NCBI GenBank assembly: GCA_031277615.1
Contig: JAITMC010000002.1
Span: forward strand, 248,001 to 312,000
Reading direction: 5' to 3'
Origin: Chryseobacterium sp.
Lineage (GTDB): Bacteria; Bacteroidota; Bacteroidia; Flavobacteriales; Weeksellaceae
Length of the DNA stretch: 64,000 nucleotides
Part shown: positions 1-8,600 of the stretch, piece by piece
Numbering within the stretch: position 1 is the first letter of the stretch
How the letters are laid out: each line of letters starts with the position of its first letter
Translations under genes and position numbers: made by a program
Notes under the pieces: generated by a model
Told to the model about the DNA's origin: nothing
The model's database searches: none
What the model saw: only the letters and a program-made list of their open reading frames with translations

Positions 1-1078
1 CGGCCGGAGTTGCAGAACTTTGGATAACAATTTTATACTGTCCCTGAGTTCCTGCTGTAAATTTAATGTAACCTCCTTTTCCACTGACCTGTGCCGGAGT
101 TCCGTCTACCCCTACCAGCTGTACTCCCGTTACATCTGGTACAATCACTGAATTTTTCATCCAGGTAGATCCTCCCGGAACAGCTCCTGAAGCTGTTGCC
201 GGTAAATCTGATGCCGGAAGGCTGTAAAACAGCTTATGGGTAATATGTTTGGGAGTATCTGCCAAATTGGGATTATGCACTCTTCCCGTTAAAAAAGCCG
301 TTGTCGACTGGCTAAGACTTTTATAGACCGGGTCCTGTGTTGCCGGATCTACGAATCCGTTGTTGTTCGCAAAAAAAGTAAAATACAATCCGTTATTTCC
401 ATTGTTATTAACACGGTAGGTATATCCGTCTTTCGTTAAAACATACACCAACCCATAGAATCCATCGGTATTGGGAGACGAGGTCCCGTTGGAAAGGTTC
501 AGAATATTGGTGTAAACACGACCTTGTACAAATCCGGTATTTCCGGCATTGATTACGGATACATCCCAGGCTGCAATACCTGCATTGGTACTGCTTTGCG
601 ACCAGCTGGCATCTGCGGCAACGGTTGTACTCGGATCTGTACCCGCTCTTCCTACAAATTCTACCCGATAAATGCCTTCTTCTGTTACGGCATGATAGAT
701 GGGTAAATATCTGCCGGCTACAGACTGACCGAACAGCTGAGGGCCTGCAAGTTCTGCAGCCCTGTTGTTAATCTGGCCCGCTGTTGTATTGTTAACGACC
801 TGCGTTCCATCCGGAGCGAAAAGCCTTATTCTTCCCGTCCCTCCGTTCTGCGCACTGGAAGCCAGGGTGATTCTTTCTCCTGCTTTGGCATACACATAGT
901 GGATTCCTTCATTGGCAAAAGGCCAGCTTTCCGTAGTGGTGTTACTTGACCTTAAAAATGCCCTGTATCCCGTTACTCCCGACGGATACAGATCTCTTGA
1001 ACCATCTGCGAAAAGCCATCCGCTACACAGCAGGCATACCAAAGCGATTACAGTTCTGAGCTGCAGATTATACTTCAT
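1..1078 (-). CDS. Large exported surface protein, N-terminal part (runs off the window)
   Basis: Open frame on the minus strand from an ATG at 1078 to the window edge, about 359 codons without a stop. It begins with a signal peptide (MKYNLQ, a hydrophobic core, then a cysteine and FADG). What follows is rich in Asn, Thr, Gly and aromatic residues, as in beta-rich extracellular domains, with runs such as GGTGRIRLFAPDG and EEGIYRVEFVG that resemble cell-surface sandwich domains. In Flavobacteriia such proteins are usually large and end in a gliding-motility or T9SS sorting domain, but that end lies outside the window, so the T9SS link is inference. An in-frame ATG at 1090 would add four residues. 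It lies about 110 bases downstream of another exported-protein gene on the same strand and may be cotranscribed with it. Confidence 0.8.
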   Translation of the reverse strand, partial: MKYNLQLRTVIALVCLLCSGWLFADGSRDLYPSGVTGYRAFLRSSNTTTESWPFANEGIHYVYAKAGERITLASSAQNGGTGRIRLFAPDGTQVVNNTTAGQINNRAAELAGPQLFGQSVAGRYLPIYHAVTEEGIYRVEFVGRAGTDPSTTVAADASWSQSSTNAGIAAWDVSVINAGNTGFVQGRVYTNILNLSNGTSSPNTDGFYGLVYVLTKDGYTYRVNNNGNNGLYFTFFANNNGFVDPATQDPVYKSLSQSTTAFLTGRVHNPNLADTPKHITHKLFYSLPASDLPATASGAVPGGSTWMKNSVIVPDVTGVQLVGVDGTPAQVSGKGGYIKFTAGTQGQYKIVIQSSATPA

Positions 1079-1189
1079 ATTATTTATCATTTAATTCCTT
1101 GTTAATTATTTTTCATCGTTAAATTCAGGCATACGTCTACCTGTGCTCTAAAAAAAAGAGCATTGAATTTTCTGTTAATCCATTAAAAA

Positions 1190-1768
1190 TCAACAACAAA
1201 AAGGAGGAGGTCTTATCGCATGAGATTCAGAGAAATGAGGTTTCAGAAACAGATCTTCAAATCGTCTTCGGACGATGTTTATTTCATGCCGGTAACCTGA
1301 AATGTAAAGTCCGTCCCATTTCAGCACTGCTGATTTTATCTGAGTATCTCCGGCAGCAGAAACAAAAACAATCTCATTTCTGGCCTGAACAGACAAGCCG
1401 TTTCCTGGGGAAGAATTTTTTGAATATACTGTGGGAGCATTTCTGGTCTGTCCCGGATTTCTGAGTTCTTTTTTTCCTGAAAGCTTCCTGTTTTTAATCT
1501 CTTTTTTACGGTTAAACCTGGCTGCTGTCTTTTCTTTTTTTCCAGGTTCCGGAACCTGCTTTATCCTGATATTCCCGTCCGGATTGTATACAACCGTTCC
1601 TTTGGTAACATAGATTGTATTTTCTTCCGGGATTGATCCTGATCGGGCATCGTGAGATACTGCCTGAAATTTTGAAAAAACACAAATCAGAATAAGCAGG
1701 CACAGATTCCTCCACTTTCTGAAAAAAAGGATATTAGCCGGTCCTGTTATTTGTGCTTTTATATTCAT
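1190..1768 (-). CDS. Small basic exported protein ending in RPPPFCC
   Basis: 192 residues and no family I recognise. The N-terminus carries a basic stretch and a hydrophobic segment at about residues 20-36, so it is probably exported or membrane-anchored. The middle (about residues 75-110) is very rich in Lys and Arg and probably disordered. The C-terminus contains a short strand-like region and ends in Arg-Pro-Pro-Pro-Phe-Cys-Cys. It precedes the large surface-protein gene on the same strand, so the two may form one transcription unit. I infer, without a homology search, that it could assist export or assembly of that protein. The start is the first ATG. Confidence 0.65.
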   Translation of the reverse strand: MNIKAQITGPANILFFRKWRNLCLLILICVFSKFQAVSHDARSGSIPEENTIYVTKGTVVYNPDGNIRIKQVPEPGKKEKTAARFNRKKEIKNRKLSGKKELRNPGQTRNAPTVYSKNSSPGNGLSVQARNEIVFVSAAGDTQIKSAVLKWDGLYISGYRHEINIVRRRFEDLFLKPHFSESHAIRPPPFCC

Positions 1769-1941
1769 GAGTATTGTGTCAGGATCATCTAAACGGTATG
1801 GATATCTTACCGCTTAAGAGTTCTGACTTATAGAAATATTCATCAGATAACTCTCCTTTGACAGGGACAAATATAATGCGCTCTGAACCGCTTTAAAAGG
1901 CATCTACTTACCATTTTCCTCAAAATGATAAAGTCCGGAAG

Positions 1942-3525
1942 CTATTGTTTTACCTTCTCTTCTTCAAGATGTTTTATAAACAGGGACGGGGACATGGAAG
2001 TCACTTTTTTGAAGATGGTTGCAAATTTATTCTGGGAAGAAAAACCTGCTTCCTCTGCCAATACCGCAATCTTATATTTTCTGTACTTCGGATTATTTTT
2101 AAGTTTCCGGATCACATAATAAACCCTGAGCTCATTTACATAATTGTTGAAGTCTTTTTTCTTGTGGGTATTGATAATAAATGAAAGGTATTTTGTATTG
2201 GTTTCAAAAAGCGAAGCCAGGTAAGGGAGGGAAATATTATTATTGGTGAAAATATCAGACCGTTCAAATTCATAAAGTTTGATCAGTATTTTTCTTTCTG
2301 TGGCAGTTGTCATGGTTACAGAATATTCAGGTTCAATCCTTTTTTCATTTTCTTCAGGGTCCTTGGGAAGAGGTTCCGATTCTTTAACGGATTGGTTTTC
2401 AGATCTCCGTTCTTTATTGATTCTTTCAAGAATTTCTTTGAATCTCCGGGCTGTCTTTTGGTATTTTATTCTTGTATAAATAATAAATCCGGCAATAATC
2501 AGGGCAAATATGACCGTTCCAATGATTATGATGATATCTTTTCTGGAGTTGCCTTCAGTTATTTTATGATTCTGATCAAACAGCTTTGTATAGGATTCAT
2601 TAATAAAAGCACTGCTTTTTTCATTGATTTTTCTGTCCACGGAGTCTTTTTTTACAGCAACCTCTGTTAGATTTTTAAGATCCCTGGTTTTCAGATAGTA
2701 ATTCTGAGCGGTTGCATATACAGTATTTTTCAGTTGAAGAAATCCTGATGAGCCTGCTATTTTCTCGGCAAGATCCAGGTATTTTTTGGCATTTTTCAGA
2801 TCGTTTTTCTCAATACATACCTGCGCAAATCCATTATAAATTAATCCGGTAATGTGATTTTCAGGAAAGTTTTTGCATAATTGAAGAGCTTTCTGATAAT
2901 GAACCAGGGCTTCATCAAAATTATTCATATAGTAGCAATTCAAACCAAGAAGCTGTTCGTTATTGGCTGAGAAAAAATCAGTATTCTGACCGGAAAGCTC
3001 AAAATATTTCTGGGCTTTTGCAATATACCGGTTGGATTGCTCAAACTGTTCTTTTTCCTGTTCAAAGTAGGCCAGTTCCTGCATGGCCATTCCTCTGGTG
3101 AGATCGGCTACTTTTTTGTTTTCTATTTTGTCACAGATGCTGAATGTTTTCAGGGAATATTTTCTGGACTGGTCGTACAGTTTCAGCAGCCGGTACTGGG
3201 TAGACAGGAATCCCGAAACTTTTGCTTTCCACAGATAATCATTTGTTTCTTCAAGAATTGCTTCGGTTTTATGGGCATAACTGATTGATTTTTTAAGATC
3301 ACCAGACTGCTGATACAGGGCAGCAAGCAGCATCAGGCTTTTCACCTGAAAATACGGAGATGCGGATATCGTATACAATGAATCAGCTGTTTTTACAGCA
3401 TCATTAAAGTTCTTTTGGGAGGTTTCAAGATAGGTCTTTGTATAAATCGTATTATACTTTAACGTATCCTGACCGTTTACTGCCATATACAGCAGCAAAA
3501 CAAAGGGTAGAAGTAATTTATTCAT
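1942..3525 (-). CDS. TPR-repeat, membrane-anchored AraC-type transcriptional regulator
   Basis: 527 residues in three parts. A signal-like N-terminus (MNKLLLPFVLLLYMAVNGQ) is followed by helical TPR-type repeats to about residue 300. A single membrane span lies near residues 330-352 (DIIIIIGTVIFALIIAGF). The cytoplasmic tail has a charged linker and an AraC/XylS helix-turn-helix domain at about residues 420-520 (VLAEEAGFSSQNKFATIFKK). This architecture is common in Chryseobacterium and suggests a one-component sensor with a periplasmic TPR domain and a cytoplasmic DNA-binding domain. Ligand and target genes are not visible. It stands alone, with 173 bases to the next gene downstream and a long gene-free stretch upstream. 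Confidence 0.85.
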   Translation of the reverse strand: MNKLLLPFVLLLYMAVNGQDTLKYNTIYTKTYLETSQKNFNDAVKTADSLYTISASPYFQVKSLMLLAALYQQSGDLKKSISYAHKTEAILEETNDYLWKAKVSGFLSTQYRLLKLYDQSRKYSLKTFSICDKIENKKVADLTRGMAMQELAYFEQEKEQFEQSNRYIAKAQKYFELSGQNTDFFSANNEQLLGLNCYYMNNFDEALVHYQKALQLCKNFPENHITGLIYNGFAQVCIEKNDLKNAKKYLDLAEKIAGSSGFLQLKNTVYATAQNYYLKTRDLKNLTEVAVKKDSVDRKINEKSSAFINESYTKLFDQNHKITEGNSRKDIIIIIGTVIFALIIAGFIIYTRIKYQKTARRFKEILERINKERRSENQSVKESEPLPKDPEENEKRIEPEYSVTMTTATERKILIKLYEFERSDIFTNNNISLPYLASLFETNTKYLSFIINTHKKKDFNNYVNELRVYYVIRKLKNNPKYRKYKIAVLAEEAGFSSQNKFATIFKKVTSMSPSLFIKHLEEEKVKQ

Positions 3526-4261
3526 CCAAGTGTACTAATATTCGGAAAATGACCATTAAACATAAATCCTACTTATTCCAGTAAACATACCTGCGGAATA
3601 TCATACTAATCATTTCCGGAAATGAAAAATTTAAACTAATAGTGATTATGGGCGGAAATGCCCGTGTTTGCATACATACCTGCTCATTGGGCAGGCACAC
3701 TAGCCGATGTATCTTGTTTCATAATTTTTTTCTGGTTCTATGGTTGTGTTTATCTTTTTAATTCTACTCCGGATAATTAGAGTTATTTAATACTCAATCC
3801 TGTGTATCTTTTGCTAAAACCCTATATTAAAAGGGATTAATTGTGTTTATTTTTCTTTTGACAGCAATCTTTGCTACTGTACAAAATTATATTCTGATAC
3901 TTTCTGCCTCTTAATATAAAGACGCATATAAATGATAAAAAAGCGAACATCTGTATCATAGATCCCCGCTCTGTAAAAAGCAAAGAGTAAATCCTGACAG
4001 AGATCTCTTTGCTGTTTTTTTTCATTTCATTGTTTTTAGAATCGCAGCTCTTTATAATCTTTATAAACTTGCAGTGCAAAAATAGAGTTCTCTTATTTCT
4101 TACGAAACAGTATTATTTACCAAATTAAGGAACAAACAATTAAAAAAATCAATACAAATGAATGAATAACAATAAATTATAAACAAATCAAAATTCACGA
4201 TAATAATAAAAGTATATCCTGATAAAGTGTACAATTTGCCATTCTCCGGAACAGAACTGTT
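3526..4261. other. Gene-free stretch of 736 bases
   Basis: AT-rich region between two minus-strand regulators. I find no convincing gene. An 80-codon open frame at 3837-4079 runs straight through a strong hairpin and looks spurious. Visible structure is limited to the hairpin with T-runs at 3979-4020 and two small palindromes near 3650 (GGGC...GCCC) and 3679-3695 (CCTGC...GCAGG). The promoter of the regulator ending at 1942 presumably lies at the left end. Confidence 0.6.
3979..4020. terminator. Bidirectional intrinsic terminator
   Basis: Nine-base-pair stem (3979-3987 with 4005-4013, AGCAAAGAG and CTCTTTGCT) around a 17-nt loop. It has a T-run on the right and an A-run on the left, so it can act in both directions. 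On the minus strand it would end the transcript of the AraC regulator about 240 bases upstream. No plus-strand gene feeds into it. Confidence 0.6.
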
Positions 4262-5134
4262 TTAAACCCGTCCCAGGTTTTCCCTGAACTGGCTTGGAGT
4301 AAGTCCGGTATTTGCTTTAAAAAATTTCGTAAAATTGGTTACTTCACTAAATCCCAAGCTGTAAGCAATCTCACTGATGTTATATTCTTTGCAGGCAAGA
4401 TTTCTCTTAATTTCCAATATCATTCGCTCTGCCATCCATTTTTTGGGGGTACATTTCTCTATTTCAACAAATGCTTTTTCCAATGTCCTGATACTCACGT
4501 TCAAATGATCAGTAATATGCTGTATGGTATGCTGGCTGCTCAGTTTCTGGCTTACAAAAGATTTGAATTTTGAAACCAGAAGTTTATACGGATGGGTGTC
4601 CAGAATATGATCCTGGGGCTTATACAGCTGATCTGCAATCAACAGAATATTAAACAGATAATTATTTAAAATAGAAGACTGAAGCTCGCTGTAAGGCCTT
4701 GAGAGCTCTTCACTGATGAAGTTAAAAAGAGAAAGCAGCTCCTCAAACCGATCTTTCACACATACATAAGGAAGCTTCAGGGGGTCATTAAAAAGATTTG
4801 TGAGCCCAAAAAACTGGGTCTGAATATTATTTCTGCATAAAAAATCTTCTGTAAAGATAAGGACCCTTCCCTTATAGGCAGCCGGATCATGAAACTGGGC
4901 AATCTGGTTTTGAGATAAAAACAGCATATGCTTCTCTTTTACATCAATACAATTGAAGTCAACAGAATGTTTTCCATGACCTTCACAATAAAAATTAACC
5001 GCATAAAATGATACTTTATGAGGCTTCAGAAGCTGATCGGGTCTGAGCAAAATCAAATCTGAAATTTCTTTCGTATTGATATACTGCTGGTTATTTTCTG
5101 CGTGTAAAAACGGCTCTATTAAAAATTCTTCCAT
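4262..5134 (-). CDS. AraC family transcriptional regulator
   Basis: 290 residues. The N-terminal half (about 20-170) is a cupin-like ligand-binding region with short strands (HKVSFYAVNFYCEGHGKHSVDF, shortened here from a longer stretch: key run VSFYAVNFYCEGHG). The C-terminal third (about 190-288) is the double helix-turn-helix DNA-binding domain, with HITDHLNVSIRTLEKAF as the first and SEVTNFTKFFKANTGLTPSQ as the second element. This is the standard soluble AraC layout and usual length. The start is ATG at 5134. No adjacent structural gene suggests a target; long gene-free stretches lie on both sides. Confidence 0.88.
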   Translation of the reverse strand: MEEFLIEPFLHAENNQQYINTKEISDLILLRPDQLLKPHKVSFYAVNFYCEGHGKHSVDFNCIDVKEKHMLFLSQNQIAQFHDPAAYKGRVLIFTEDFLCRNNIQTQFFGLTNLFNDPLKLPYVCVKDRFEELLSLFNFISEELSRPYSELQSSILNNYLFNILLIADQLYKPQDHILDTHPYKLLVSKFKSFVSQKLSSQHTIQHITDHLNVSIRTLEKAFVEIEKCTPKKWMAERMILEIKRNLACKEYNISEIAYSLGFSEVTNFTKFFKANTGLTPSQFRENLGRV

Positions 5135-5650
5135 CCTTTGATCATGCCGTATTTTAGAAATTTAGAAACATAAATCGCTATAAATATAATATTTTTTAAT
5201 TATAAACATTATATGACGAAAATATTTACACTATAAACATTTATGAAAACAATTGACAATCACGAAGATGTATTGAATTGATAAAATAAAAAAAACCATA
5301 TTTGTAGAAAATATGGTTTAATAAACACAATTGATGAAAAAAAAATATTTCTATAAACTTTTCGCAGGCCGCGAAATAAGAAATAAAAATTAGAAACATA
5401 GAGTGGACTGTGAATTCTACGCTCTAAAATTGGTCCAAAGATAATTCATTACCTACCTGGGAACCTGATACAAAAACGCATTATAATGGTAAAAACACGA
5501 AAAACCGTTCACCCTGTGTTTTTGCTTTCTACATCGTAATCATCAAATCAGCGCGTAAATCCGTATGAGTACTTCTTTAATTCTGAAAACTCCGTCAGTT
5601 ATCTATAGTCCGTAAAATATTTAATACATTTGTTATAAAACATATTTCGC
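5135..5650. other. Gene-free stretch of 516 bases with a minus-strand hairpin
   Basis: No open frame here looks coding. It holds the 5' region of the AraC gene on the left and of the HExxH-protein operon on the right. It also contains a terminator-like hairpin at 5293-5319 and a palindrome TTCGC-AGGCC-GCGAA near 5359-5373. On the minus strand a -7-like box (CAAAGATA on the plus strand, 5436-5443) precedes both. Confidence 0.5.
5284..5319 (-). terminator. Minus-strand intrinsic terminator with no gene in front of it
   Basis: Perfect 11-bp stem (5293-5303 with 5309-5319, AAACCATATTT and its complement) with a 5-nt loop. Read on the minus strand it is followed by a run of eight T and an AT-rich tail. 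No minus-strand protein gene lies upstream (to the right), so the transcript it ends would be a small RNA or antisense read-through. Confidence 0.55.
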
Positions 5651-6160
5651 ATGAATTTTGAACAGATCCATCTGCATCTTGACGCCTATAAAGAACATGA
5701 CCAGATTCTGGATGCAGCGAAATACCTGATCCATTCTTTTAATCTGGAGCATGAGAATTTTGCCGGATTCGGATTCAGACCTGAGCTTTCCCCGACTTCC
5801 ATGCTTCTGACCGCTGAAGGAGAGCTTGGGGCCCCGCAAACAGTAATGATTCCTAAAAACCTGTTTGATTTTGACCTGAACCTTGTGCTGAATATGATTG
5901 CTCACGAGATGCTGCATGTACGCCAGAAAGCCCCCGGGCAGGTTGTGGAAGATAAGAATGAAAGAGAATTTCAGGCTTATTGCGAAATGCTTTTCCATAC
6001 CGCTTTCCCGCAGATTCCGGATGTTTCGGATTTTCATAAGAAGTTTTTCGGAGGCAAAGCGCTTGAATATTACAAAAGAATGGGCGAAGGATCTGAAATG
6101 CAGCTGAAATATGCCGAACAGAAAAAAGAAGTTGAACATTTAATGAACACATTACCATGA
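5651..6160 (+). CDS. HExxH-motif putative zinc metalloprotease-like protein
   Basis: 169 residues with no signal peptide. The helix around residues 80-90 (NMIAHEMLHV) carries a zinc-peptidase signature, His85-Glu86-x-x-His89. Acidic residues about 15-20 positions on (Glu104, Glu106 in NEREFQ) could be the third zinc ligand, as in gluzincins. I do not recognise a named family, so protease activity is inferred from the motif. It is first in an apparent operon: its stop overlaps the next start by 4 bases (ATGA at 6157-6160). The ATG at 5651 is the only sensible start. Confidence 0.7.
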   Translation: MNFEQIHLHLDAYKEHDQILDAAKYLIHSFNLEHENFAGFGFRPELSPTSMLLTAEGELGAPQTVMIPKNLFDFDLNLVLNMIAHEMLHVRQKAPGQVVEDKNEREFQAYCEMLFHTAFPQIPDVSDFHKKFFGGKALEYYKRMGEGSEMQLKYAEQKKEVEHLMNTLP

Positions 6161-6504
6161 TTACAAAACCAGACATCACCTGGGCAGATTTTGAAAAAAT
6201 AGACATCCGTTGCGGAACCATCCTTTCAGTGAATGATTTTGAAAAAGCAAGAAATCCCTCTTATCAGCTTGAAATAGATTTCGGGGATCTCGGTATCCGG
6301 AAATCATCGGCACAGATCACTTCGCTTTATCAGAAGGAAGAACTGGTAGGAAAACAAATCTTAGCCGTTGTGAATTTCCCTAAAAAACAGATCGCCAATT
6401 TCTTCAGCGAATGCCTTGTTTTAGGATTATACGGAGAAGATAAAAAAGACGTTACCCTTTTAGCTCCTTCATTACCGACAAAAAACGGAATGCAGGTAGG
6501 ATAG
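6157..6504 (+). CDS. csaA: CsaA-type tRNA-binding protein
   Basis: 115 residues, the normal length of CsaA, an OB-fold homodimer with tRNA-binding and proposed secretion-chaperone activity. It shows the family hallmarks: FEKIDIRCGTI at residues 12-22, an SSAQIT strand, VVNFP and the C-terminal LLAPSLPTKNGMQVG. It overlaps the preceding gene by 4 bases and is followed 16 bases later by an exonuclease gene, so cotranscription is likely. Confidence 0.93.
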   Translation: MITKPDITWADFEKIDIRCGTILSVNDFEKARNPSYQLEIDFGDLGIRKSSAQITSLYQKEELVGKQILAVVNFPKKQIANFFSECLVLGLYGEDKKDVTLLAPSLPTKNGMQVG

Positions 6505-6520
6505 AAACAAAAAAGCACAC

Positions 6521-7222
6521 ATGATACAGAACATCCCCTTAGAAAGAGTCTTATTCCTTGATATTGAAACGGTTCCACAGGCCGGCTCCTGGAATGACTT
6601 ATCAGAAACGGAACAACATCTCTGGGACAAGAAAACACGGTTTCAGAGGAAAGATGACCTCTCAGCGGAAGAATTCTATGACCGGGCCGGGATTATGGCT
6701 GAGTTCGGGAAGATCATCTGCATTACCATCGGAATGCTTGAAAAAAATGAAACCCTGAAAATAAAAAGCTTCTCCGGACATGATGAGAAGAAGATGCTTC
6801 AGGAATTCGGGGAGATTTTTAACAGCCCGAGGCTCCGCGATGTCATCCTTTGTGCCCACAACGGAAAGGAATTTGATTTCCCGTGGATTGCCAGACGGTT
6901 TCTGATCAATGGTATGCAGCCTCCGGTACCGTTCCAGATGTTCGGAAAAAAGCCCTGGGAAATTCCGCATATCGATACAATGGAACTCTGGAAATTCGGA
7001 GATTATAAAAGTTTCGTTTCCCTGGAATTGCTGGCTCATGTCTTTGGAATTCCTACTCCGAAAGACGATATAGACGGCTCAATGGTTTCATCAATCTACT
7101 ACATAGAAAAAGACTTGCAGCGAATAGTTGACTATTGTGAAAAAGATGTCTTAACTTTGGCAAATATTTTCCGGCGTATGCGTCAGGAAGATTTGTTGAA
7201 AAGGAATATCAATCTAGATTAA
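6521..7222 (+). CDS. DnaQ/PolB-like 3'-5' exonuclease
   Basis: 233 residues. The exonuclease motifs of the DEDDy superfamily are visible: Exo I with Asp14 and Glu16 (FLDIETVP), Exo II around Asn114-Asp119 (AHNGKEFDFP), and Exo III with Tyr205 and Asp209 (YCEKDV). The pattern matches the predicted PolB-like 3'-5' exonuclease family of Bacteroidetes, which stands alone without a polymerase domain. Substrate is unknown; DNA proofreading or repair is the natural guess. It lies between csaA and a MIP18-family gene, with 3 bases to the latter. Confidence 0.85.
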   Translation: MIQNIPLERVLFLDIETVPQAGSWNDLSETEQHLWDKKTRFQRKDDLSAEEFYDRAGIMAEFGKIICITIGMLEKNETLKIKSFSGHDEKKMLQEFGEIFNSPRLRDVILCAHNGKEFDFPWIARRFLINGMQPPVPFQMFGKKPWEIPHIDTMELWKFGDYKSFVSLELLAHVFGIPTPKDDIDGSMVSSIYYIEKDLQRIVDYCEKDVLTLANIFRRMRQEDLLKRNINLD

Positions 7223-7225
7223 AAA

Positions 7226-7552
7226 ATGAAATTTACAGACGATCAAATTGCTGACATCGGAGAAGAAATCATCGGCGTATTAAAAACCGTATATGATCCC
7301 GAAATTCCGGTAGACATTTACGAATTAGGACTTATTTATGATGTACAGATCTCTGATGATGCTGATGTAAAAATTATCATGACCTTAACGACTCCCAACT
7401 GTCCGGTTGCAGAAACCCTTCCCCAGGAAGTAAAAGATAAGGTAGGAGAAGTGGAACATGTAAAAAGTGTTGATCTGGAGCTTACCTTTGAACCGAGCTG
7501 GAACAAGGATATGATGAGTGAAGAAGCCAAGTTTGAACTGGGAATGCTTTAA
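7226..7552 (+). CDS. MIP18/DUF59 family Fe-S assembly protein (SufT-like)
   Basis: 108 residues, a full-length stand-alone DUF59 domain. The family signature DPEIPVDIYELGLIYD is at about residues 24-39 and the conserved cysteine sits in TPNCP (Cys59). Relatives (SufT, PaaD, eukaryotic MIP18) act in iron-sulfur cluster maturation. Its C-terminus (EPSWNKDMMSEEAKFELGML) is typical of the Flavobacteriia group often found with suf genes, though here it sits apart from them. It is the last gene of the operon and is followed by a strong terminator. Confidence 0.88.
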   Translation: MKFTDDQIADIGEEIIGVLKTVYDPEIPVDIYELGLIYDVQISDDADVKIIMTLTTPNCPVAETLPQEVKDKVGEVEHVKSVDLELTFEPSWNKDMMSEEAKFELGML

Positions 7553-7567
7553 CAGTCAATACCATAT

Positions 7568-7603
7568 AAAAACCTCAGATGATTTCTGAGGTTTTTGTTT
7601 TTT
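7568..7603. terminator. Bidirectional terminator between convergent genes
   Basis: Twelve-base-pair stem (7568-7579 with 7585-7596, core AACCTCAGA) followed by GTTTTTT on the plus strand, with an A-run on the other side. It ends the HExxH-csaA-exonuclease-DUF59 operon and probably also the converging sulfurtransferase gene, whose stop is at 7602. Confidence 0.85.
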
Positions 7604-8438
7604 AAATATCTTTTGCCACTTCTTTCCCTTCTCTCCTGCTCCATTCGCTCCACGAACCTACATAAAGGTCCGGAATACTCAACCCTGCATAATCCAAAGC
7701 CAAAATGGTATGACAGGCCGTAACTCCCGATCCGCAATGGATAATCAGATGCCCGGGTTTTTCATCTAATATCGCTGCATATTTTTCTTTTAAAATTTCA
7801 GGTTTCAGGAAGTTACCATTCTCATCCAGATTTTCGGAAAAAGGAATATTGATGGCTCCGGGAATGTGCCCGGCCACCAGATCAATAGGCTCTGATTCCC
7901 CTCTGTAACGGTAGGCATCCCTTACATCAATAACAACAGAGGTATTGTTTTTCAGTTCATTTTCAACCGTTTCCAGATCTGAAACAGGAAAAACCCAATG
8001 ATTACTTTCAATCAGATCCGCCTTTTCAAAACTTTCTTCTCCCGATGAAAATTCAATACCGTTCTTTTCTGCATTCTGCATTCCTCCATTCAGAACCTGC
8101 ACGTTTTTAAGTCCGAAAGAACGCAGCATCCACCAGGCTCTCGCCGCAGCATTGGCTCCGTTTTTATCATCATAGATCACAATGTGGGAATCCTGAACGA
8201 TTCCAAGATCAGCAAGCGTGGCCGCAAACTTTTCAACAGACGGAAGCGGGTGCCTGCCTCCGAAAGCTGCATCATCTCCTATGTCAGCAAGGTCCTTATC
8301 CAGATCTATAAAACGGGCTCCTTTTATATGCTTTTCAAGATAATTCTGATGCATATCCTTACCGGCACGGGCATCAAGGATGATGAGGTTTTCCGTGTGG
8401 ATATTTTTTAATTCAGCGGGTGAAACTATTGGAGACAT
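7602..8438 (-). CDS. 3-mercaptopyruvate/thiosulfate sulfurtransferase (two rhodanese domains)
   Basis: 278 residues in two rhodanese domains (about 1-130 and 145-275). The N-terminal domain is inactive, as usual. The C-terminal one has the catalytic Cys235 in the loop CGSGVTA, the signature of 3-mercaptopyruvate sulfurtransferases (SseA type) rather than the CRKGVT loop of classical rhodaneses. It transfers sulfane sulfur to thiophilic acceptors in the cytoplasm. It is monocistronic and convergent with the Fe-S operon. Confidence 0.9.
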   Translation of the reverse strand: MSPIVSPAELKNIHTENLIILDARAGKDMHQNYLEKHIKGARFIDLDKDLADIGDDAAFGGRHPLPSVEKFAATLADLGIVQDSHIVIYDDKNGANAAARAWWMLRSFGLKNVQVLNGGMQNAEKNGIEFSSGEESFEKADLIESNHWVFPVSDLETVENELKNNTSVVIDVRDAYRYRGESEPIDLVAGHIPGAINIPFSENLDENGNFLKPEILKEKYAAILDEKPGHLIIHCGSGVTACHTILALDYAGLSIPDLYVGSWSEWSRREGKEVAKDI

Positions 8439-8471
8439 TTTGTTGAATTTTAAGTTATTATAATTAGGTTT

Positions 8472-8521
8472 GGGCTAAACCCATTAGACTAATGAATAGA
8501 GTAAAGCGGACTAAAGTCCGC
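8472..8521. repeat. REP-like palindrome pair in the sseA 5' region
   Basis: The perfect palindrome GCGGACTAAAGTCCGC (8506-8521) is preceded about 24 bases earlier by an imperfect one, GGGCTAAACCC (8472-8482). The pair looks like an interspersed extragenic palindrome. I did not find a second copy in this window. Confidence 0.4.
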
Positions 8522-8600
8522 CCTATTTAATATTTTAATTTCGCACAGATTCAATTAAACTGTTTTTATGTGCTAAATCTGCTGGAGATTTTCAATCATT

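Noticed and set aside
3837-4079. 80-codon minus-strand open frame in the gap between the two regulators
   Set aside because: It runs through a strong terminator hairpin at 3979-4013, has a low-complexity Lys/Asn-rich product and no promoter or neighbour support.
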